NCBI GenBank assembly: GCA_964596165.1
Contig: CAZQTW010000072.1
Coordinates: 1 to 29,247, forward strand
Direction of reading: 5' to 3'
From: CAYUQT01 sp964596165
GTDB lineage: Bacteria > Planctomycetota > Phycisphaerae > UBA1845 > JAFGLZ01
Length of the DNA stretch: 29,247 nucleotides
Shown here: piece by piece, positions 24,129 through 29,247 of the stretch
How positions within the stretch are numbered: the first letter of the stretch is position 1
How the letters are laid out: each line of letters begins with the position of its first letter
Made by a program: the position numbers and the translations under genes
The notes under the pieces: model-generated
The model's database searches: none
The model's input: the letters and a program-made list of their open reading frames with translations, nothing else
What the model was told of the DNA's origin: nothing

Positions 24129-25355
24129 CTACGGGTTGGTGACCGCCAGGATACGCGTCCCGCTCAGCCGGTAGCGCGTCGACCCCCACTTGATGGTCCC
24201 CAGCCCGGCGAGCAGATACGAGGACCAGACGAGCACGCCCACGATGATGGCCGAACCGATCGGGAACCAGATCACGCACCAGCGATTGACCAGGCTCATC
24301 TTGTATGCGTGGCGAAGCGACAGCACAATCCCCAGCCACTGCAGGACGCCCAGCGCCAGAAAGGTCAGGCACAGCGGTTTGTTGAGCCCCATGGCCAGGC
24401 AGATCAGGGCGGTGGGAATCACCCACACCGGTGCGAAGCCACCGCCCAGCAGGACCTGGGTTCCCAGCCAGAGCCGCCGATGTGTTTGAAGGCTTCCGAC
24501 CAACACCCGCGCCAGGGAGTTGACCGTCCGCTTGAAGTCGCCCTCGCGATACGCGAGATAGAGCCCGTCGCCCGGGCCGGACCAACACCGCTGCCCCATT
24601 TCATGGGCCTTGTATGCCAGCACGGCGTCCTCCGCCAGCTCGGCGCCGACGCTCTCGTGTCCGCCGATCGCCTCATACGACGTCCGCTTGACGAGCATGA
24701 ATTGCCCGTTGCCCATGATGGTTTCCTTGGCGATGGCCTCCCCACTCTTGAACGGCTTGGCCCACATGCTGAGAAGCAGCATTGCCGGCGGCGTCAGGAA
24801 CCGTTCGGAAGGCGTACGGAGGTCCAGGTAGGGCCAGAAACTGAAGAAGTCGAGGTCGTCGCGAACCACCTTGTCCATCACGGTGAGAATGGCGTGGGGC
24901 GCCAGTTCGACGTCGCTGTCCATGAAAAGGACGTAGTCGGACTCGGATCCGCGTACGCCCCTGTGAACGGCGTGGGTCTTGCCGGTCCATCCCGGCGGCA
25001 GTTCATGGATGTCGATGATCTTGATGCGCGAATCCTCGGCTGCCAGGCGCCGCACGATCTCGCCGGTACGATCGGTGCTTCGATCGTTGGCGATCACCAC
25101 CTGCATGTTGGGATACCGTTGCGCCAGCAGCATGCGAACGCACGACTCGATGCCGGCCTCCTCGTTGTGACAGGCGATGACGACCGCCAAGGAGGGGGCC
25201 GGACGATCCGCCGCCCACTCCGACACGGGTTTTAGTCGGATTCGCTCGATCTTCAATCGGTACTGATAGATCCACGAAACCCACCAGGCCAGAACGGTGA
25301 GTGAGTGTGTGGCGGCCACCAACCAGAGAACGGCTTCGATCCAGTGTTCGGGCAT
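24129..25355 (-). CDS. Membrane glycosyltransferase family 2 (HpnB/CrtQ-like)
   Basis: The 408-residue product has an N-terminal helix (about 6-26), a cytosolic GT-A domain and about three C-terminal helices. Family 2 signatures are present: VVIACHNEEAGIESCVRML, IANDRSTDRTG, and the D-x-D motif MDSDVELAP. LPPGWTGKTHAV is characteristic of the hopanoid-associated HpnB and carotenoid CrtQ-like branch. GAELAEDAVLAYKAHEMG is the acceptor-side ED region. It probably glycosylates a lipid or polyprenyl carrier. No hopanoid or carotenoid genes are near, so the acceptor is open. It is the first gene of the minus-strand run and divergent from the acyltransferase-like gene. No clear Shine-Dalgarno sequence precedes the ATG, and the promoter is not obvious. 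Confidence 0.88.
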   Translation of the reverse strand: MPEHWIEAVLWLVAATHSLTVLAWWVSWIYQYRLKIERIRLKPVSEWAADRPAPSLAVVIACHNEEAGIESCVRMLLAQRYPNMQVVIANDRSTDRTGEIVRRLAAEDSRIKIIDIHELPPGWTGKTHAVHRGVRGSESDYVLFMDSDVELAPHAILTVMDKVVRDDLDFFSFWPYLDLRTPSERFLTPPAMLLLSMWAKPFKSGEAIAKETIMGNGQFMLVKRTSYEAIGGHESVGAELAEDAVLAYKAHEMGQRCWSGPGDGLYLAYREGDFKRTVNSLARVLVGSLQTHRRLWLGTQVLLGGGFAPVWVIPTALICLAMGLNKPLCLTFLALGVLQWLGIVLSLRHAYKMSLVNRWCVIWFPIGSAIIVGVLVWSSYLLAGLGTIKWGSTRYRLSGTRILAVTNP

Positions 25356-25419
25356 CGGCTATCCGATTTGACAAAAGGCCCCGTATTGGCGCTCCAAAGG
25401 CCGTAATGTAACATCGGGC

Positions 25420-25425
25420 TATAAT
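25420..25425 (+). promoter_or_regulatory. Consensus -10 box for the acyltransferase-like gene
   Basis: Perfect TATAAT about 68 nt before the GTG start at 25494, giving an expected leader of roughly 60 nt that contains the GGAGG ribosome-binding sequence. A recognisable -35 at 16-19 bp is missing. Confidence 0.45.
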
Positions 25426-25493
25426 CGCGGGCAAGGCGACTCCGACCTTTCGATACAAATATCTCCGCCAGCGCGCCACGGCCGGAGGACGAC

Positions 25494-26834
25494 GTGAGAA
25501 CAAGATTCCGACTCAATCCGTGCGACTGCCTCTTCAACGGATTCGAGTATCAGATGCAGCAGAGAGGTTACGCCGGACGGTCCATGATCATCATCATGGA
25601 CGCCGTGGGTGAGGTGGATCTCGACCGCGTCAGGCTCGGGCTGCGGCGAGCCATGGAAGCCCACCCCATAACCATGGCGAGACAGATCATCTCCTTTTGG
25701 CGGGCGTGGCCCTATTGGAAGTACGACGGGATTCCCCTGGAGCCCACGTTCAATCACAGGGATCTTTCGGGCGCCGCCGACTGGGAGCGAGCGGCGGATC
25801 AGATGGTCCAGGATCACGTTGCCTCGGCCACCGATCTGTCCCAGCCGCCGCTGGTCAGCGTCTGGCACGCCAAGGGCCCCGGCTCGCGTCATCGCTTCAC
25901 CTTCTGCTGGCAGCACCCCATGATGGATGTGGAAGGAGCTCAGTACTTCATCTCCGAGATCAATCGTCTGGCCGGTGATTCACCGGCCCCGCCTCCCTCG
26001 GTGCTCTTGGACGACAAGGATCAGATCGATCCTCTGGCGGAATACGGTGTGTGGGGACGCCTGAAACTGGTGAGGGAATCGACGAATGCGGTTCCTCCTC
26101 GAGCATCGGTTGAGGGGTTGTCGATCGTTGATTCGTTGCCGAATCGGCCCACGGAGCCTCTCGTCCCCCGATTCACGCGACTCTTTTGGCCGCCCGATCA
26201 GGTCCGCAAGATTCAAGAGAACGCCCGAAAGATCGCCACGCCCGGCCCCGCGCTCTACGGGCGATACGCCGCCGCCTGTGTGCTCCGGGCCATCTACCGC
26301 ATTCACGCCGAACACGGCCGAAGCCTGCCGTTTTATGGGATGACGTTCCCCATGCGCGTGGGCGGGATCCGGAAACGCCCTCTGGCCGGGAATTATCTGG
26401 TATCCGCCAATCTGAATGTGCCCGCCGAGGTCATCACCGATAAGCGGGCCGTCATGGGGGAGGTCGATCGCCAAGTGCGCGAGTTTACCGAAAGACGGGT
26501 GGACTTGTCCGGATGGGCCGTCCTCTGGCTGACCAGCCAATTGCGCACGTGGCAATACCGTAAGCTGGTGGATTGGGTCACTCGCACGCAACCGTACACG
26601 ACGGGGTACTCCTTCTTCGGTGAGATCGACCCGCCTTTGCGACAGTTCGTCGGGACCGAGCTGACGGATTTTTGGGCCTTCGGCGTCGTCAGCATTCCTC
26701 CCGCCTGGAATCCCGTGTTCAGCCGATTCAAGGACCGCTGGAGTCTGGTGGTGTGCTGGCCCAACAGCGCCTTTCCGGAGGACGTGCCGGTTCGCTACGC
26801 CAAGCTGATCGAGGAGGAACTATTTGCGGACTGA
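25494..26834 (+). CDS. CAT/condensation-fold acyltransferase-like protein
   Basis: The 446-residue cytosolic product resembles the chloramphenicol-acetyltransferase/condensation/WS-DGAT superfamily. The N-terminal part (FRLNPCDCLFNGFEYQMQQR, then VDLDRVRLGLRRAMEAHPI) matches the usual opening. The active-site-like motif is HPMMDVEGAQ near residue 142, a variant of HHxxxDG in which the second His is Pro. The catalytic His in this fold is normally the second of the pair, so activity depends on the alignment. NYLVSANLNVP and the late FFGEIDPP segment fit the second half of the fold. The GTG start is set by GGAGG 5 nt upstream. It is divergent from the GT2 operon, so an acylation role in the same envelope process is plausible but unproven. 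Confidence 0.65.
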   Translation: MRTRFRLNPCDCLFNGFEYQMQQRGYAGRSMIIIMDAVGEVDLDRVRLGLRRAMEAHPITMARQIISFWRAWPYWKYDGIPLEPTFNHRDLSGAADWERAADQMVQDHVASATDLSQPPLVSVWHAKGPGSRHRFTFCWQHPMMDVEGAQYFISEINRLAGDSPAPPPSVLLDDKDQIDPLAEYGVWGRLKLVRESTNAVPPRASVEGLSIVDSLPNRPTEPLVPRFTRLFWPPDQVRKIQENARKIATPGPALYGRYAAACVLRAIYRIHAEHGRSLPFYGMTFPMRVGGIRKRPLAGNYLVSANLNVPAEVITDKRAVMGEVDRQVREFTERRVDLSGWAVLWLTSQLRTWQYRKLVDWVTRTQPYTTGYSFFGEIDPPLRQFVGTELTDFWAFGVVSIPPAWNPVFSRFKDRWSLVVCWPNSAFPEDVPVRYAKLIEEELFAD

Positions 26835-26903
26835 CGGAACAAGGCCCGACCGGGTGAAGGGCCCGTGTGTCCCGCCGAGGAATGCGGTCCAGGGAGCCGT
26901 TTC

Positions 26904-29247
26904 ATGATCATCCGGCGATTCAGCCCCGTTCTCTTCTGCTCGGTTGTGGTCCTCACGGAAATCATCCAAGCGGCGTCTCTGACCGTCACGCTTCAACGCG
27001 GTCTGGACGGCTATGAGGGCGTTGAGGATGTCATGCTCTATGCACCGGCGTCCGTGGCGAACGTCAACTACGGGCGGTGTGCGAGTCTGAGTGCCGGCAT
27101 CAACCGCTGGGGCGAGCCGCTTGTCGCGCTGATTCGGTTCGATCTCGGCATCGTTCCGACATCCGCGAGAGTGGTTCAGGCGGGCCTCTGGATCTATGAC
27201 AATTCGAAGGAATGGCCGGCCCGAGCGATCGCGGTGGATGTGCAGGCCATTGCGGCCGCGAATGCCGACTGGTCGGAGGGCTCGGGCGACGGCCGGCGGA
27301 CCCCGACCCCGGACGCCGCGTGCTGGAGTTTTCGCCGATACGACAAGGCCAAATGGGCGGGACTGCCCGGTTTGCGAAAGCCCGGCGTCGATTACCTGAC
27401 CCCGCCGATGGGTTCATGCCCGGTAAAGAAGGGGCACCAAGGCTGGCTGACCTTCTCCCTGGCCCCCGAAATCGTGCAGCAGTGGATCTCCGATCCCAAA
27501 ACCAACGCCGGGATGCGCGTCTTTCCATTGAGTGCCCAACAGAAGGGCGACGTGCTCAGCTTCCACAGTTCCGAGGCCTTGGATTCGACGCTGCGTCCTC
27601 GCCTGGTCGTCGAGCTGACCATGGACGAGGCCGGCGCGCAGACCTACCGGCGATCCCGGGCGATCCGAGCGCTCCAGGCGGTCTCGACCAGGCTTGGCGA
27701 AGTGCGGAAGGCGGTAGCCAAGGCAGGGAACCCCGCCCGGGCCGTCAAGGCCTTGCGGGAGGTGGAGGGCAGGAGTGCCTTCTTATCCGATCAGGCCAAG
27801 TCGAAACCGATGCCCACCGATGAGGACCTTCGTCAATTCCTTCTGGGCGTCGATCAGATCGAGCACGCGTTGGAGGGCGTTCCCGACCAGATGACGATCG
27901 CGCTGGCCGAGGCGGCGAACAGGAAACGCCGATGGCCGACGGACTTCGCACTCGGCCTCGCCGACGGCATGACCAATGTCCTGCGGGCGCCGGCCTTGTT
28001 CAAGGGCACATTCTCCGACACCGCAACGATCGAGATGGCGAAGAATGAGTTCGAGGCGATGCAGGTGGTGATTGTGCCGATCGATTCGGAAGTGTCCCAG
28101 GCATCCTGGACGGTGACGAACTTGACCGGCCCGCTTCTGTCGACCATCCCCGCCGCCGACGTCTCGGTGGCCGTCATGGGTTATCTCCGAGCCCGCAAAC
28201 CGGCCTTTCCCACGAAGGTCGAATGGTGGCCGGGGCCCATCCTCGACTTCATGAAGAGCGTGGACGTGCCGAAGGGCGAGGTCCAACCGCTGTGGCTTTG
28301 CGTCCGCACGCGCCCCAACACGCCGGCGGGGACTTACAAGGGAACGATCACCGTCTCCGCCAAGAACGCGAAGCCCAAGTCGCTGAAGCTGCGGGTCCGC
28401 GTCTTCGATTTCGCGATCCCTAAAGAGCAGCATCTCTTCACCGTGTGGGGCAACAACGAATCGACCTTTCGTCGCATGTACGGCGACCGCTTCGACAAAA
28501 AGATGGCCAGGACGATGTTCGATTTCCTCGTGGAACACCGGCTGGCGGTCAACGATCTGTATGCCCCCCAGGCCGCCGGTCGGCCGATCGGCGCGGACGC
28601 CTCCACCAAGTCGATCGGTCTGCCGACGCTGTCGGACCCCAATGAACTCCGTCGGCTGTGGGACGCCGGCTCGCGTTGGTGGAACCTGGGCTATTTGCAC
28701 CCGACGTTCGCCAAGTCGGCCAAGATGGACATGGAGACCTACACCGGCAAGTTCATCGAGATGATCCGCGAGTCGCTGAAGGTGGCCGAGGCGGCCGGCT
28801 GGCCCCGATCGAACATGGGCATCTACTTTTTTGATGAGACCAGGGACTTCGAGGCGCTCAACAAGGCCGCCTCGCGCGTCAAGGCGGCCTTTCCCGACAT
28901 TCCCCTCATGACCACGGGATACGACCGCAGCTACGGCGTCAAGCATGGACCGATCGACTCGTCCATCGACATCTGGTGTCCGCTGACGTCGCGCTACGCC
29001 GAGGACGAGTTCACCATCAACGAAGGGCGTCGCTACGGCAAGAAGGCATGGTGGTATGTCTGCTGCGGGCCGCGAGGTCGAAACGACCTCAATTTCTTCT
29101 CCCAGTTCCCCGCCATCCGCTCCCGCCTGCTGATGGGAGCGGCCACGTGGAAGTACAAGCCGGACGGCTTCCTCTACTACCGCATCACCGGCTGGACGCA
29201 CTACACCAAGCCGATAGACAAGGGTCCGCTGACGGATTGGGAGCCGT
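26904..29247 (+). CDS. Secreted DNRLRE + DUF4091 (GH123-like) protein, 3' end missing
   Basis: The open frame runs off the window end after 781 codons. It starts at the ATG 26904 with GGGAG 8 nt upstream and a signal peptide (about 1-23). Residues about 24-236 form a DNRLRE-type beta-sandwich (SLTVTLQRGLDGYEGVEDV, then ALIRFDLGIVPTSARV and LRPRLVVEL). A charged helical linker follows (about 245-345). Next comes an immunoglobulin-like part (MAKNEFEAMQVVIVP) and a DUF4091/GH123-like barrel. GIYFFDET holds the adjacent acidic pair Asp644-Glu645, expected for the substrate-assisted mechanism of GH123 beta-N-acetylgalactosaminidases. Many planctomycete DUF4091 proteins have unknown substrates. It follows the acyltransferase-like gene by 69 bp. 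No frameshift is visible up to the cut. Confidence 0.87.
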   Translation, partial: MIIRRFSPVLFCSVVVLTEIIQAASLTVTLQRGLDGYEGVEDVMLYAPASVANVNYGRCASLSAGINRWGEPLVALIRFDLGIVPTSARVVQAGLWIYDNSKEWPARAIAVDVQAIAAANADWSEGSGDGRRTPTPDAACWSFRRYDKAKWAGLPGLRKPGVDYLTPPMGSCPVKKGHQGWLTFSLAPEIVQQWISDPKTNAGMRVFPLSAQQKGDVLSFHSSEALDSTLRPRLVVELTMDEAGAQTYRRSRAIRALQAVSTRLGEVRKAVAKAGNPARAVKALREVEGRSAFLSDQAKSKPMPTDEDLRQFLLGVDQIEHALEGVPDQMTIALAEAANRKRRWPTDFALGLADGMTNVLRAPALFKGTFSDTATIEMAKNEFEAMQVVIVPIDSEVSQASWTVTNLTGPLLSTIPAADVSVAVMGYLRARKPAFPTKVEWWPGPILDFMKSVDVPKGEVQPLWLCVRTRPNTPAGTYKGTITVSAKNAKPKSLKLRVRVFDFAIPKEQHLFTVWGNNESTFRRMYGDRFDKKMARTMFDFLVEHRLAVNDLYAPQAAGRPIGADASTKSIGLPTLSDPNELRRLWDAGSRWWNLGYLHPTFAKSAKMDMETYTGKFIEMIRESLKVAEAAGWPRSNMGIYFFDETRDFEALNKAASRVKAAFPDIPLMTTGYDRSYGVKHGPIDSSIDIWCPLTSRYAEDEFTINEGRRYGKKAWWYVCCGPRGRNDLNFFSQFPAIRSRLLMGAATWKYKPDGFLYYRITGWTHYTKPIDKGPLTDWEP

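Noticed and set aside
23592..25235. 547-codon plus-strand frame opposite the GT-C-like and GT2 genes
   Set aside because: It spans two genes and the gap between them on the opposite strand; no recognisable protein.
25368..25373. Perfect TTGACA on the plus strand
   Set aside because: No -10 at 15-20 bp; the nearby TATAAT is 46 bp further on, so they cannot form one promoter.
27783..29201. 472-codon minus-strand frame opposite the GH123-like gene
   Set aside because: Antisense shadow of a gene with a signal peptide and recognisable domains.
1..29247. CRISPR arrays, tRNA or rRNA genes, insertion sequences, prophage genes
   Set aside because: I looked for spaced direct repeats, cloverleaf-like segments and transposase or integrase motifs on both strands by eye and saw none. 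A short tRNA could still be missed without a covariance search.

Overview
The window is a GC-rich bacterial chromosome segment with short intergenic gaps and almost every base in a gene. Several things point to a Planctomycetota-type (Phycisphaerae-like) organism: a short prepilin-like protein of the N-methylation type, a DUF58 plus BatA-type von Willebrand pair, a secreted DNRLRE/DUF4091 (GH123-like) protein, a glycosidase next to an RsbU phosphatase, and GC-rich palindromic intergenic repeats. This placement is inferred from gene content; there is no rRNA or other marker here to settle it. I found no tRNA, rRNA, CRISPR array, transposase or integrase.

Layout. Positions 1-6.4 kb hold housekeeping and stand-alone genes: argG (minus) divergent from accD (plus), a secreted alpha/beta hydrolase with a C-terminal Ada-like cysteine module, a WalJ/YycJ-type metallo-hydrolase (minus), a prepilin-like protein, and a DRG/OBG-like GTPase with a TGS domain (minus). 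A YhhN-family membrane protein follows. Positions 7.2-11.5 kb hold a noncoding stretch and the flagellar genes fliD (unusually long, with reiterated Flagellin_IN-type repeats) and fliS, each preceded by a similar sigma-28-like motif. Positions 11.5-15.3 kb are a minus-strand unit rsmD > DUF58 protein > BatA/VWA membrane protein. A secreted protein of unknown function lies at 15.6-16.7 kb.

Positions 16.7-25.4 kb are a minus-strand run of five genes: GT2 glycosyltransferase > GT-C-like multi-membrane protein > secreted clan GH-D (alpha-galactosidase-like) glycosidase > NMT1/THI5-type periplasmic binding protein > dCache-HAMP-RsbU phosphatase. The last two overlap by 4 bp. Divergent from this run are a CAT/condensation-fold acyltransferase-like protein and a large secreted DNRLRE + GH123-like protein cut off by the window end.

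Most notable: the binding-protein/RsbU pair has no transporter genes beside it, which suggests a ligand-sensing input to a partner-switch pathway rather than an uptake system. Four gene starts carry a -10 box exactly 6-7 nt before the ATG, which predicts leaderless mRNAs. The FliD is about 1030 residues with at least four repeat blocks. The DRG-like GTPase has altered G3 and G4 motifs.
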